Part shown: in pieces, positions 16,564-24,476 of the stretch | Layout: every line of letters begins with the position of its first letter | Position numbering within the stretch: position 1 is the stretch's first letter | Assembly (NCBI RefSeq): GCF_021049285.1 | Contig: NZ_CP088017.1 | Span: forward strand, 3,173,380 to 3,237,379 | Length of the DNA stretch: 64,000 nt | Direction of reading: 5' to 3' | Source: Ruania halotolerans | GTDB lineage: Bacteria; Actinomycetota; Actinomycetes; Actinomycetales; Beutenbergiaceae | Translations under genes and position numbers: made by a program | The notes under the pieces: model-generated | What the model was told of the DNA's origin: nothing | Database searches by the model: none | What the model saw: the letters and a program-made list of their open reading frames with translations, nothing else

Positions 16564-17328
16564 TCAGGCGTGCAGCCGCGCCAGGAACTCCCTCGTCCTC
16601 ACCCGCTGCGGGTCCCCGAGCACCTGCGCCGGCGTCCCCGCCTCGTGCACGCGCCCCTCATGCAGGAAGCACACTTGATCGGCCACGTCCCGCGCGAAGG
16701 CCATCTCGTGGGTGGCGATCAGCATGGTCATCCCTTCATTGCGCAGTTCGGCGAGTAGCTCGAGCACCTCCCCCACCAGCTCGGGGTCGAGCGCCGAGGT
16801 CACCTCGTCCAGGAGCAACAACTCCGGTCCGTTCACCAGCGCCCGCGCGATCGCCGCCCGCTGCTGTTGACCGCCGGAGAGCTGGTCTGGATAGGCGCGC
16901 ACCTTCTCCGCCAGGCCCACGCGGGTGAGCATCTCGACGGCGGCCGCTTCCGCCTCGGCCTTGTCGCGACCGTGCACGAGTCGCGGCGCTAGCGTCACGT
17001 TGTCGAGCACGCTCATGTGTCCGAACAGGTTGTAGGACTGAAACACCATGCCCATCCGGGCCCGGGCAGCGTCGGCATCCACCCACGGATCGGCCAGGTC
17101 CACTCCGCGCAGCTCGATGGAGCCGTCGTCAACATCCTCGAGCAGGTCGATTGCGCGTAGCAGCGTGGACTTACCCGAACCGGAGGCGCCGATCAGCACC
17201 ACACACCCGTGCTCGGCCACCTCGAGGTCGAGGTCGTCCAGCACCACGTTCTCCCCGAACGCCTTACGCACGCCACTGACCCTCAGTAAGGGTTGCGCAT
17301 CGCCGGCGGGGCGAGCGGACGCCGTCAT
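16564..17328 (-). CDS. Polar amino-acid ABC transporter ATPase
   Basis: Cytosolic ATPase of 254 residues for import. Walker A is GASGSGKST (residues 47-55), the Q-loop is MVFQSYNLF, the signature LSGGQQQR, Walker B LLLLDEVTSALDPE and the switch histidine is in IATHEMAFA. The MVFQSYNLF and EVTSALDPE forms are typical of the polar amino-acid (PAAT/HisP-GlnQ) subgroup. ATG 17328 overlaps the permease stop by 4 bp; the longer open frame upstream is a shadow of the permease gene. Last gene of a three-gene importer unit. Confidence 0.92.
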   Translation of the reverse strand: MTASARPAGDAQPLLRVSGVRKAFGENVVLDDLDLEVAEHGCVVLIGASGSGKSTLLRAIDLLEDVDDGSIELRGVDLADPWVDADAARARMGMVFQSYNLFGHMSVLDNVTLAPRLVHGRDKAEAEAAAVEMLTRVGLAEKVRAYPDQLSGGQQQRAAIARALVNGPELLLLDEVTSALDPELVGEVLELLAELRNEGMTMLIATHEMAFARDVADQVCFLHEGRVHEAGTPAQVLGDPQRVRTREFLARLHA

Positions 17329-18185
17329 CGGATCGCCCCCGCCGCACCGCGTGCGCCACGCCAGCCGCGGCGGGCGTTGAAGGCGTCCACGGCGCGAGTC
17401 AGCGGCACCGAGACCAGCAGGAAGAGAAACCCTGCGGCCACGTAGGGCGTGAAGTTGTAACTGCCGGTCACCGCGATCTCGGCCACTCGAATCGCGTCCA
17501 CGGCCCCCAGCACCGAGATCAGCCCCGAGTCCTTCTGCAGCGCCACCACCATGTTCAGCAGCGCCGGCACCACGTTGCGCACGGCCTGTGGCACCACCAC
17601 CCGCCGGGTGGTCTGCCCCCGGGTGAGGCCGAGCGCTCGAGCGGCTGCCACCTGCGAGGGGTGCACCGACTCGATCCCAGACCGGAAGATCTCCGACAGG
17701 TAGGCCGAGTACGTGAGCACCAGGGCGAGCGAACCCAGGAATGCGGCCTGGTTCGGAAGCCACGGCAAGCGCAACGCTGGGAGTCCGAATCCCACCAGCA
17801 GCAAGACCAGCAGCACCGGCACGCCACGGAAAATGTCCACGTAGACCACCACGGCCGCCCGCAACGGGAACAGAGCGGGCGTGGTGGTGGTGCGGGCGAT
17901 CGCGAGCAGCAGTCCGAGCAGAATCGATAGCGCACCGGCGATGATCCACACGCGCAGGTTCAGCCACAGCCCCTCGGCGATCCCGGGGAGCACATCGGCG
18001 AACTCTCCCCGGTCGAAGAACGTCCCCTGGGCACGCTCCCACCCGGGTGAGGTGACCAGCACCCACCAGGCGAGCGCGGCCACGATCAGCGTGCTGGCGA
18101 AGGCCACGGCGAACGAACGCCGACGGCGGCCCGCACGGAACGCCGTCCGCTCGCGAGCGCGCTCGCTGGGCTCCCAGCCGCTCAT
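17325..18185 (-). CDS. Polar amino-acid ABC transporter permease
   Basis: Inner-membrane permease of 286 residues with about five or six hydrophobic segments. The EAA loop appears as AARALGLTRGQTTRRVVVPQAVRNVVP, quoted here in two parts: AARALGLTRGQ and VVVPQAVRNVVP; it contacts the ATPase. The region IFRGVPVLLVLLLVGF is characteristic of HisM/GlnP permeases. Only one permease gene is present, so the channel is probably a homodimer. Stop overlaps the ATPase start; the lipoprotein gene lies 42 bp upstream on the same strand. Confidence 0.92.
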   Translation of the reverse strand: MSGWEPSERARERTAFRAGRRRRSFAVAFASTLIVAALAWWVLVTSPGWERAQGTFFDRGEFADVLPGIAEGLWLNLRVWIIAGALSILLGLLLAIARTTTTPALFPLRAAVVVYVDIFRGVPVLLVLLLVGFGLPALRLPWLPNQAAFLGSLALVLTYSAYLSEIFRSGIESVHPSQVAAARALGLTRGQTTRRVVVPQAVRNVVPALLNMVVALQKDSGLISVLGAVDAIRVAEIAVTGSYNFTPYVAAGFLFLLVSVPLTRAVDAFNARRGWRGARGAAGAIR

Positions 18186-18227
18186 CGACTCCTCAGACTG
18201 TCCACTCAGGTGGTCTACTCAGCCGGT

Positions 18228-19091
18228 TCAGCTGAGTTCTTCGATGCCCTCGGTCTTCAGCCACTCGGCGCTGAGGTCCTCGATGGTGCCGTCGGCCTCC
18301 AGCGCCTCCACCGCCTCGGAGACGCAACCGGTGAGCTCGGAGTCCTGGTCGAGGACGAAGCCGAGCTGGGAGGGCTCACCCTCCTCGGGGAGGGTCCCGA
18401 CCACGGCAGAGTCCGGGAAGTACACGGTGGAGGCGGCCACGGCCTGGTTCACGTCCATCACGACGGCGTCGATCTGTCCGTTGGTCATCGCCTGCATGGC
18501 CTGGCCCGCATCGTCATAGGGGACCAGCTCAATTGCGTCGCCCCAGGCGGCCTCGGCGATCGGCATGGAGGTCTGCCCGGCGGTGACCCCGATGCGGGCG
18601 CCCTCGAAGTCAGCCAGGGCGGCCGCATCGGCGTAGTCGCCGCCCTCATCCACCACCACTCCCTGCGCCGTGGTGAGGTACGGGGAGGAGAAGTCCACCA
18701 CTTCGGCGCGCTCGTCGGTGATGGTGGTCTGGTAGGCGGCGAAGTCGAACGGCTTGATCGCCGGGGCGACGATCTGCTCGAAAGTCACGTCCTCCCAGAC
18801 CACGTCCTCCTCCGCGTAGCCCAGTTCCTCGGCCACGGCGTACACGAGGGCCGATTCGAAACCCTCGCCGGTGGTCTGGTCCTCGCCCACGTACCAGGGC
18901 TCGTACGGCACCGACGTGCCCACGGTGAGGACGCCGTCGGTGAGGGTGGGCAGATCCCCGGCGGTGCACTCGGCCCCGGCGGTGCCGTTGGCACCGTCAG
19001 AGGTGTCGGTGTCCGTGCTGCCGGCAGGGTCGGAGCACGCGGCAAGGGTGAGGCCGAGGGCTCCAACGATGATCAGGGCGCGTGTGCGCAA
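18228..19091 (-). CDS. Amino-acid ABC transporter substrate-binding lipoprotein
   Basis: Exported binding protein of 287 residues. The signal peptide ends in the lipobox LTLAAC with Cys19 as lipidated residue, followed by a Ser/Thr/Asp-rich linker and the SBP family 3 domain (VGTSVPYEPWY, DFAAYQTTITDERAEVVDFS, ARIGVTAGQTSMPI). The start is TTG at 19091: GAGGAG lies six bases before it and it places the signal peptide correctly; the long open frame upstream has no ribosome site. First gene of the importer unit. Substrate class is polar amino acids from domain type; the exact amino acid is unknown. The acidic mature domain fits a secreted actinobacterial lipoprotein. Confidence 0.9.
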   Translation of the reverse strand: MRTRALIIVGALGLTLAACSDPAGSTDTDTSDGANGTAGAECTAGDLPTLTDGVLTVGTSVPYEPWYVGEDQTTGEGFESALVYAVAEELGYAEEDVVWEDVTFEQIVAPAIKPFDFAAYQTTITDERAEVVDFSSPYLTTAQGVVVDEGGDYADAAALADFEGARIGVTAGQTSMPIAEAAWGDAIELVPYDDAGQAMQAMTNGQIDAVVMDVNQAVAASTVYFPDSAVVGTLPEEGEPSQLGFVLDQDSELTGCVSEAVEALEADGTIEDLSAEWLKTEGIEELS

Positions 19092-19200
19092 AGGGGTCTC
19101 CTCGAAGGTCGTGCCGCCGGGGTAGCGGCGCTTCTTTCGACGAGGGTATGCCATCGCCGGGGCCCCAGAGACCGAGCGGGTGAGGCGTCTCACCGTCGCC

Positions 19201-19331
19201 ATACCCGCGATGCACGCGGGCGGACTTCTGGTCGCTTCTGGTCGCTGAAACGACCGCAACTCCGCCCCCGATGAACCACCCGCCACCGAAGTCCGCCCGG
19301 GGCGGTCTGAGGTCAGGCCATAAGTCCGCCC
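19201..19331. repeat. Intergenic cluster of GGGCGGACTT motifs
   Basis: Part of a 326-bp gap without a gene. The 10-mer GGGCGGACTT occurs at 19218 on plus and at 19289 and 19322 on minus, giving inverted arrangement, and CTTCTGGTCG is repeated in tandem at 19225-19244. The same 10-mer and the CTGAAACGA string recur in the intergenic cluster at 39.6 kb. Confidence 0.7.
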
Positions 19332-19412
19332 CGGGCGACGATGGGGGGCGGGGCCCGGGCGACGATAGGGGGCGGGGGCGGCGCCCGGGCGACGATAGGG
19401 GGCGGGGGCGGC
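19329..19412 (+). repeat. 30-bp tandem repeat upstream of the add stop codon
   Basis: Two identical 30-bp units (19353-19382 and 19383-19412) and one truncated unit (19329-19352). Each unit begins GCCCGGGCGACGAT and ends in a G-rich stretch GGGGGCGGGGGCGGC. It ends six bases from the end of the adenosine deaminase gene, so it would lie in its 3' untranslated region. The G-runs could form G-quadruplexes. Confidence 0.85.
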
Positions 19413-19417
19413 CCCGC

Positions 19418-20506
19418 TCAGCCGCGCGCGGCCTCGAACCCGGGGATGATCTGCTCGGTCACCATCGCCTGCTTCACGTGGAATGGCGCGAATGCATTCC
19501 ACGCCGCCTGCAGCGTGACCTCCTCCAGGTCGTCCAGGTCCCAGTCGGCTTCATCGACCAGGCGCTGCATCTCGTTGCTCATCGAGGTACCGGACATGAG
19601 CCGGTTGTCAGTGTTGATGGTGACGGCGAAGCCCAGGTCTCGTAACGTGCTCACCGGATGCTCGGCGATGGTGTCGGCGATACCGGTCTGCAGGTTGGAG
19701 CAGGGGCACACCTCGAGCGGGATCTGCCGGTCCAGCACCCAGGCGGCGACCTCACCGAAGGTGGCGTCGATCTGTTCGTCCTCGCGCTCGATCTGGATGT
19801 CCTCAATGATCCGCACTCCGTGCCCGAGCCGGAGCGCTCCGCACACCTGTAGGGCCTCCCAGATGCTCTCCACTCCCGCTGCCTCGCCGGCGTGCGCGGT
19901 GGAGGGCATGTTCGCCTCGCGAAGGGTACGGAACGCCGACAGCTGGCGAGAGGGTGGGAACCCGTCCTCCGGACCGGCAATGTCGAAGCCGACCGCCCCC
20001 GCGTCACGGTTCGCGATGGTCAGTGCCGCGATCTCATCGGCGTTCTCCGCCTGCCGCATGGCGGAGAGCAAGGTGCCCACCTCGACCCGGTGCCCCTCCT
20101 CGCCGGCGGTAGCAACGCCGTCGGCAATCCCGGCATGGACGGCATCGACCACCTGCTGCAGACTCAAGCCCTGGCGCTGGTGCTGCTCAGGCGCGTACCG
20201 AAGCTCGGCGTAGACCACACCGTCAGCGGCCAGATCGAGCACGGCCTCCTTGGCCACCCGGTGCAGGGCCTCCTCGGTCTGCATCACCGCCACAGTGTGC
20301 TCGAAGGTCTCCAGGTAGCGCACCAGTGAACCCGAGTTGGCGGCCTCAACGAACCAGGAGCCGAGCGCCTCTGGATCGGTACTGGGCAGGGTGTGGCCGA
20401 TCTCGGCGGCGAGCTCGATCATGGTGGCGGGCCGGAGCCCGCCGTCGAGATGGTCGTGCAGCAGCACCTTGGGCAGGGCGGTGATCGTGTCCGGGGAGAG
20501 CGTCAT
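19418..20506 (-). CDS. add: Adenosine deaminase
   Basis: Cytosolic zinc hydrolase converting (deoxy)adenosine to (deoxy)inosine, 362 residues. Metal and catalytic motifs of the amidohydrolase fold are in order: HDHLDGG (normally HxHLDG), STAHAGEAAG with the catalytic Glu, LGHG, and the metal Asp in TINTDNRLMSG, with SNLQTG before it. Start ATG 20506 has TAGGCT six bases upstream, so it is probably leaderless. With punA it would complete adenosine breakdown. It lies downstream of deoA and the DUF202 genes on the same strand but is separated by a repeat element and has its own promoter. Confidence 0.93.
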   Translation of the reverse strand: MTLSPDTITALPKVLLHDHLDGGLRPATMIELAAEIGHTLPSTDPEALGSWFVEAANSGSLVRYLETFEHTVAVMQTEEALHRVAKEAVLDLAADGVVYAELRYAPEQHQRQGLSLQQVVDAVHAGIADGVATAGEEGHRVEVGTLLSAMRQAENADEIAALTIANRDAGAVGFDIAGPEDGFPPSRQLSAFRTLREANMPSTAHAGEAAGVESIWEALQVCGALRLGHGVRIIEDIQIEREDEQIDATFGEVAAWVLDRQIPLEVCPCSNLQTGIADTIAEHPVSTLRDLGFAVTINTDNRLMSGTSMSNEMQRLVDEADWDLDDLEEVTLQAAWNAFAPFHVKQAMVTEQIIPGFEAARG

Positions 20507-20512
20507 ACCCCG

Positions 20513-20518
20513 AGCCTA
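20513..20518 (-). promoter_or_regulatory. Candidate -10 box of add (leaderless)
   Basis: TAGGCT on the minus strand, six bases before ATG 20506. Confidence 0.45.
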
Positions 20519-20537
20519 GCCCGCACTCGACCACCCT

Positions 20538-20593
20538 CGAGTGCCCGAGATCTCGGCTATATCTCACACCATGAGCGAGATGGGCCGCACTCG
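20538..20593 (+). repeat. 56-bp nested inverted-repeat element, copy 2
   Basis: CGAGTGC at 20538 and GCACTCG ending at 20593 form the outer stem; TCTCG (20551-20555 region) pairs with CGAGA, and CTCA with TGAG around the centre. In this copy CCGAGATCTCGG is also a perfect palindrome. It lies upstream of add and downstream of the DUF202 pair. Identity to copy 3 is 42/56. Confidence 0.8.
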
Positions 20594-20608
20594 CGCAGGG
20601 AGGGGGAG

Positions 20609-20935
20609 TTAGCTGAACAGGTTCACCAGTGCGAGCAGCAGGCCCAGGCTGCCGAGCACCACCACGGAGATGCAGGTCATCTGCAGTACGGTCCACCGGG
20701 CCCGCGCGTGCGGGCCCCACTGGCGCAGGCTGCGCAGCACCAGAACGAGCAAGGCAAACGCCGTGAGTGCGGCGATCGCGGCGATCAGGGGATGCTCCAG
20801 CCGCTGAGCGGTGATCGAGACGACCAGCGTGCCCAGAGTCACCGAGAGCACCGTACGGTGCCAGGACAGCATCGTGCGCTGCGGCTGTGCGCCGGTATCG
20901 CCATCCAGCCCTGCGGTGGTCACCGGAGGGCTCAC
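20609..20935 (-). CDS. DUF202 small membrane protein (second of pair)
   Basis: A 108-residue membrane protein with three hydrophobic segments (about residues 27-43, 48-66 and 84-106) and the DUF202 signature of an RTxLSWxRTxLS type near the first helix (RTMLSWHRTVLS). The family (YidH-like) has no settled function. GTG 20935 overlaps the stop of the preceding DUF202 gene by 3-4 bp. Two divergent DUF202 paralogues in one unit suggest a hetero-oligomer. Confidence 0.85.
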   Translation of the reverse strand: MSPPVTTAGLDGDTGAQPQRTMLSWHRTVLSVTLGTLVVSITAQRLEHPLIAAIAALTAFALLVLVLRSLRQWGPHARARWTVLQMTCISVVVLGSLGLLLALVNLFS

Positions 20936-21420
20936 ATGAGCACCTGGTAGACCGCGTAGCCGGCCATCAGCAGCGCAAAGACCGCCACTGCACCCACCAG
21001 CACCGGCAGGATCCGTGGTGCCGGCAGCGGGTCACCGAGCCGGAGTGCACGTTCGCGGCGGCGCCAGCCGGAGATCGCAGCCAGTGCCAGCACTCCCCCG
21101 GCGAGGCATGCCAGGGCCGCGATCACATCGAGCACCGCGTGGCCGTCGCCAAAGGAGGCCAGCGTTGTCAGCGCCACGCCACCGGCCACCAGCGTCAGAC
21201 CGGTGCGCAACCAGGCCAGCGCCGTACGTTCGTTCGCCAGGGAGAACCGCACGTCAGGCTCGGTGCCGACCCCGTACACCGATTGTGGTCGCCTCGTCTC
21301 GCGCTCGGCCTCATCTGCAGCACCCGTGCCTTCGCCGGAGCCTGCCTCGACTCGATCGTCTTCGTCGTCGTACTCGGCCGGCTCCACGCCCAGCGCCTCC
21401 CTGGTCTCGCCCTCACACAC
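20932..21420 (-). CDS. DUF202 membrane protein (first of pair)
   Basis: A 162-residue protein with an acidic N-terminal tail of about 55 residues (EYDDEDDRVEAGSGEG) and then a DUF202 core: VRFSLANERTALAWLRTGL carries the conserved NERTxLAWLRT motif, followed by three membrane segments. The GTG start overlaps the end of deoA by 8 bp, so translation is coupled to thymidine phosphorylase although no functional link between DUF202 and nucleosides is known. A shorter start inside the tail cannot be ruled out. Confidence 0.83.
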   Translation of the reverse strand: MCEGETREALGVEPAEYDDEDDRVEAGSGEGTGAADEAERETRRPQSVYGVGTEPDVRFSLANERTALAWLRTGLTLVAGGVALTTLASFGDGHAVLDVIAALACLAGGVLALAAISGWRRRERALRLGDPLPAPRILPVLVGAVAVFALLMAGYAVYQVLM

Positions 21421-22705
21421 CTACTCGATCGAGCACGATACCGTCACGGCCCGTGCGCGATCCCACGGGAGCAAGCTGCACCGCGCCGTCGAGCGCTTCC
21501 ATCGCCCGCCCGAACCGTTCCGGGGTCTCCGTGTGCAGGGTCATCAGCGGCTCACCGGCACGGACGGCGCCGCCCGGTTTCGCGTGCAGTTCCACACCGG
21601 CGCCCGCCTGCACCGGATCTTCCTTGCGCGCCCTGCCCGCGCCGAGCCGCCATGCGGCGATCCCCACGGCCAACGCGTCCATCTCGACCACCACCCCATC
21701 GGCCGGGGCGAGCAGGTGCTCGGTGTGGCGGGCAGTCGGCAACGGGGCGTCTGGATCCCCACCCTGCGCGGCGATCATCGCGCGCCAGGAGTCCATCGCG
21801 CGCCCGTCCGCGAGCGCCGCCGCCGGGTCGGCGTCCGGGCGGCCCGCCGCATCAAGCATCTCCCGCGCCAGCGCGAGCGTCAGCTCCACCACGTCCGGGG
21901 GTCCACCGCCGGCGAGTACCTCCACGGACTCACGCACCTCCAGGGCGTTTCCGGCGGTCAGCCCGAGTGGGGTGGACATGTCGGTGAGCAACGCCGTCGT
22001 GCGCACTCCCGCGTCGGTTCCGAGCGACACCATTGTGCGGGCCAGCTCGCGTGCCTGGTCGAGTTCCTTCATGAACGCCCCCGAGCCGACCTTGACGTCC
22101 AGCACGAGCGCCCCGGTGCCCTCGGCGATCTTCTTGCTCATGATCGAGGAGGCGATCAGCGGAATCGACTCGACCGTGCCGGTCACGTCCCGCAGTGCGT
22201 ACAGTTTGCGGTCCGCCGGTGCGAGCCCCGAACCTGCCTGGCAGATCACCGCACCCACCGAGTCGAGTTGGGCGAGCATCTCCTCGTTGGTGAGCGCGGC
22301 CCGCCACCCGGGGATCGCTTCCAGCTTGTCCAGTGTGCCGCCGGTGTGCCCGAGGCCACGGCCGGAGAGTTGCGGGACGGCCACGTCGAAGACGGCGACC
22401 AGTGGCGCGAGCGGCAGGGTGATCTTGTCCCCCACGCCGCCGGTGGAGTGCTTGTCCACGGTGGGGCGGGACAGGGCAGCGAAGTCCATCCGCTCCCCGG
22501 TGGCGATCATCGCCCGGGTCCAGTGCGCCACCTCGGTGTCGGTCATCCCGCGCAGCACGATCGCCATGGCGAGGGCGGCCATTTGTTCCTCAGCCACCGC
22601 ACCGCGGGTGTAGGCGTCGATCACCCAGTCGATCTGACCGGCGCTGAGCGCGCCGCCGTCCCGCTTCGTGCGGATCACATCGACGGCATCATGATCGGAG
22701 GTCAT
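21413..22705 (-). CDS. deoA: Thymidine phosphorylase
   Basis: Cleaves thymidine or deoxyuridine with phosphate to base and 2-deoxyribose-1-phosphate; 430 residues, normal for the family. The signature SGRGLGHTGGTLDKLE is complete, and KHSTGGVGDK (phosphate binding), SSIMSKKIAEG and DVKVGSGAFMK follow in order. The C-terminal domain ends in a typical pyrimidine-phosphorylase beta region. ATG 22705 has TAAGGT six bases upstream, so although cdd lies only 38 bp before it, deoA has its own leaderless promoter. Its product would be isomerised by the mutase gene behind punA and split by DeoC. Confidence 0.95.
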   Translation of the reverse strand: MTSDHDAVDVIRTKRDGGALSAGQIDWVIDAYTRGAVAEEQMAALAMAIVLRGMTDTEVAHWTRAMIATGERMDFAALSRPTVDKHSTGGVGDKITLPLAPLVAVFDVAVPQLSGRGLGHTGGTLDKLEAIPGWRAALTNEEMLAQLDSVGAVICQAGSGLAPADRKLYALRDVTGTVESIPLIASSIMSKKIAEGTGALVLDVKVGSGAFMKELDQARELARTMVSLGTDAGVRTTALLTDMSTPLGLTAGNALEVRESVEVLAGGGPPDVVELTLALAREMLDAAGRPDADPAAALADGRAMDSWRAMIAAQGGDPDAPLPTARHTEHLLAPADGVVVEMDALAVGIAAWRLGAGRARKEDPVQAGAGVELHAKPGGAVRAGEPLMTLHTETPERFGRAMEALDGAVQLAPVGSRTGRDGIVLDRVGV

Positions 22706-22711
22706 GGCCTC

Positions 22712-22717
22712 ACCTTA
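22712..22717 (-). promoter_or_regulatory. Candidate -10 box of deoA (leaderless)
   Basis: TAAGGT on the minus strand, six bases before ATG 22705. Confidence 0.45.
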
Positions 22718-22743
22718 GGTGGTGCCGGGACCACCCGTGCTGG

Positions 22744-23193
22744 CTATCCTTGCCGGCCGGCGGCCAGGTCCTCGGGCCCGAACGCATCGGGGAGCACCTC
22801 GTTCATCGGCCGGATCCCGCGCGGGGTGTCCACCAGCAGTTCAGCTCCCCCGTGCTCCCAGAGCAACTGCCGGCACCGCCCACACGGCATGATGCGTTGC
22901 CCGCGCGAGTCGGTGCAGGTGAACGCCACCAGCCGGCCACCGCCGCCGGTGATCAGCGCCGACACGAGCGAGCATTCTGCGCACAAGGTCACCCCATACG
23001 CGGCGTTCTCCACGTTGCAGCCGGTGACGACGGCCCCTGAGTCCGTCAGCGCCGCCGCCCCCACCGGGTAACGCGAGTACGGCGCGTAGGCGCGCGTCAT
23101 CACCTGCCGTGCGGCCTCCCGCAGCCCATCCCAGTCGACGGCGGCCCCTCCCTGATCACGCGAGGTCACCTCGCCAGGTGGCTCCGCCGTCAT
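22744..23193 (-). CDS. cdd: Cytidine deaminase
   Basis: Zinc enzyme converting (deoxy)cytidine to (deoxy)uridine, 149 residues, the small homotetrameric type. Zinc and catalytic motifs are NVENAAYGVTLCAE (Cys and Glu of the CAE motif) and MPCGRCRQ (PCxxC). The first 20 residues before the conserved core are an extra flexible tail. ATG 23193 overlaps the stop of the preceding permease gene (ATGA), so cdd is the last gene of the nucleoside importer operon, which is strong context for the transported substrate being a nucleoside. Confidence 0.95.
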   Translation of the reverse strand: MTAEPPGEVTSRDQGGAAVDWDGLREAARQVMTRAYAPYSRYPVGAAALTDSGAVVTGCNVENAAYGVTLCAECSLVSALITGGGGRLVAFTCTDSRGQRIMPCGRCRQLLWEHGGAELLVDTPRGIRPMNEVLPDAFGPEDLAAGRQG

Positions 23194-24476
23194 GAGGGGT
23201 AGGCCTTCCCGGCGCCCGCCGGCGGGCGCACCCGGCCCACCAGCCCGGCCACGGCGAAGATCGTGGCCAGGTAGGGCAGCATCGCGAGGATCTCGTACGG
23301 CACCGGCGAACCAATGTTGTTCAGCACCCGGTTCAGCGAGTCGGCGAAGCCGAACAACAGGGCCGCGGCGAGCGCACCGGTGGGGCTCCACCGGCCCAGG
23401 ATCATCGCCGCGAGGGCGATGTACCCGCGCCCTTCGGTGACCTCCTTGGTGAACGCGAGCCCGGCGGCCACCATCGAGGCTCCGCCGAACCCAGCCACTG
23501 CGGACCCGAACACCACATTGCGGTACCGGGTGCGATTGACGTCGATGCCGACCGTGTCGGCGGCCTTCGGGTGCTCGCCCACGGCCCGCACCCGCAGGCC
23601 CCAGCGGCTGCGGAAGAGCCCGATGTGCAGCAGCACCACGGCCACGTACATCACATAGACGATGATGTTCTGGTTGAACAACGCCTGCCCGATCACCGGA
23701 ATGTCGGCAAGCAGCGGGATCCGCAGGGAGGACAACTGTGGCGGGCTGTTCAGGCGGAGCGGATTGTCGCTGAGCACAGTGGAGAACAGATAGCTGGTCA
23801 AACCCAGCACCAGCACGTTCACCACCACACCGACGATGATCTGATCCACCCGGTACTTGATGGCGAAGACGGCAAGCAGCAGACCCACCAGCGCGCCGCC
23901 GATGGGTGCGGCGATCAGACCGATGTAGGGGTTCCCGGCCACAGTGGCCAGCACTGCCGTGAGGAACGCCCCGGCGAGCAGTTGACCCTCGATGGCGATG
24001 TTGATCACCCCGGAGCGCTCGCACAGCAGACCGGCGAAGGCGCCGAAGATCAACGGCAGAGCAGCCGTCATGGCCGTGCTGAGCAGGAACGGCAATGGCA
24101 GGCCGGAGGCGTTCCCGGCCACCGCCCAGATCAGGAAAGCGAGCACCAGGCATGCACCGAAGACCACCGGGATGGCGACGGAGCGGCGGCGGTTCTGCGT
24201 GGTCCAGAAGCTGAGCCCGGCCAGAGCGAAGGCCACCAGCACCAAGGCGAGCGCCGATCCTCGCGAGGAGATCACCAGATCCGGCAACTGCCAGTCGGCG
24301 CCACCCCCGGTCAATTCGATCTGGGACTGCAGGTGCGCGGGGGTGAACAACGCGAAACCGAACAGGGCGAGAACAGCGAGCGCCGCCATGATGATCGGCG
24401 TGCGCCACGAGATCGGTGTCAGCACACTCTGGCCGATCAGGTCGCGCTCAGCGGGAGCCGTCGTGGGTGCACTCAT
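23190..24476 (-). CDS. Nucleoside ABC transporter permease (NupQ/YufQ-like)
   Basis: Inner-membrane permease of 428 residues in the BPD_transp_2 family used by BmpA-type nucleoside importers. About ten hydrophobic segments are visible; the core GAFAGLLCERSGVINIAIEGQLLAGAF is characteristic, quoted here as LLCERSGVINIAIEG, as is the loop RAVGEHPKAADTVGIDV that contacts the ATPase. ATG 24476 overlaps the previous permease stop and the end overlaps cdd, both by 4 bp. It pairs with the next permease as a heterodimer. Confidence 0.92.
   Translation of the reverse strand: MSAPTTAPAERDLIGQSVLTPISWRTPIIMAALAVLALFGFALFTPAHLQSQIELTGGGADWQLPDLVISSRGSALALVLVAFALAGLSFWTTQNRRRSVAIPVVFGACLVLAFLIWAVAGNASGLPLPFLLSTAMTAALPLIFGAFAGLLCERSGVINIAIEGQLLAGAFLTAVLATVAGNPYIGLIAAPIGGALVGLLLAVFAIKYRVDQIIVGVVVNVLVLGLTSYLFSTVLSDNPLRLNSPPQLSSLRIPLLADIPVIGQALFNQNIIVYVMYVAVVLLHIGLFRSRWGLRVRAVGEHPKAADTVGIDVNRTRYRNVVFGSAVAGFGGASMVAAGLAFTKEVTEGRGYIALAAMILGRWSPTGALAAALLFGFADSLNRVLNNIGSPVPYEILAMLPYLATIFAVAGLVGRVRPPAGAGKAYPS

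Noticed and set aside
16564-18066. A 500-codon fused permease-ATPase
   Set aside because: The open frame upstream of 17328 is out of frame with the real permease; the ATPase starts at ATG 17328, overlapping the permease stop.
19329-19412. Tandem 30-bp repeats as a CRISPR array
   Set aside because: The units are directly adjacent with no spacers, only two are complete, and no cas gene is near.
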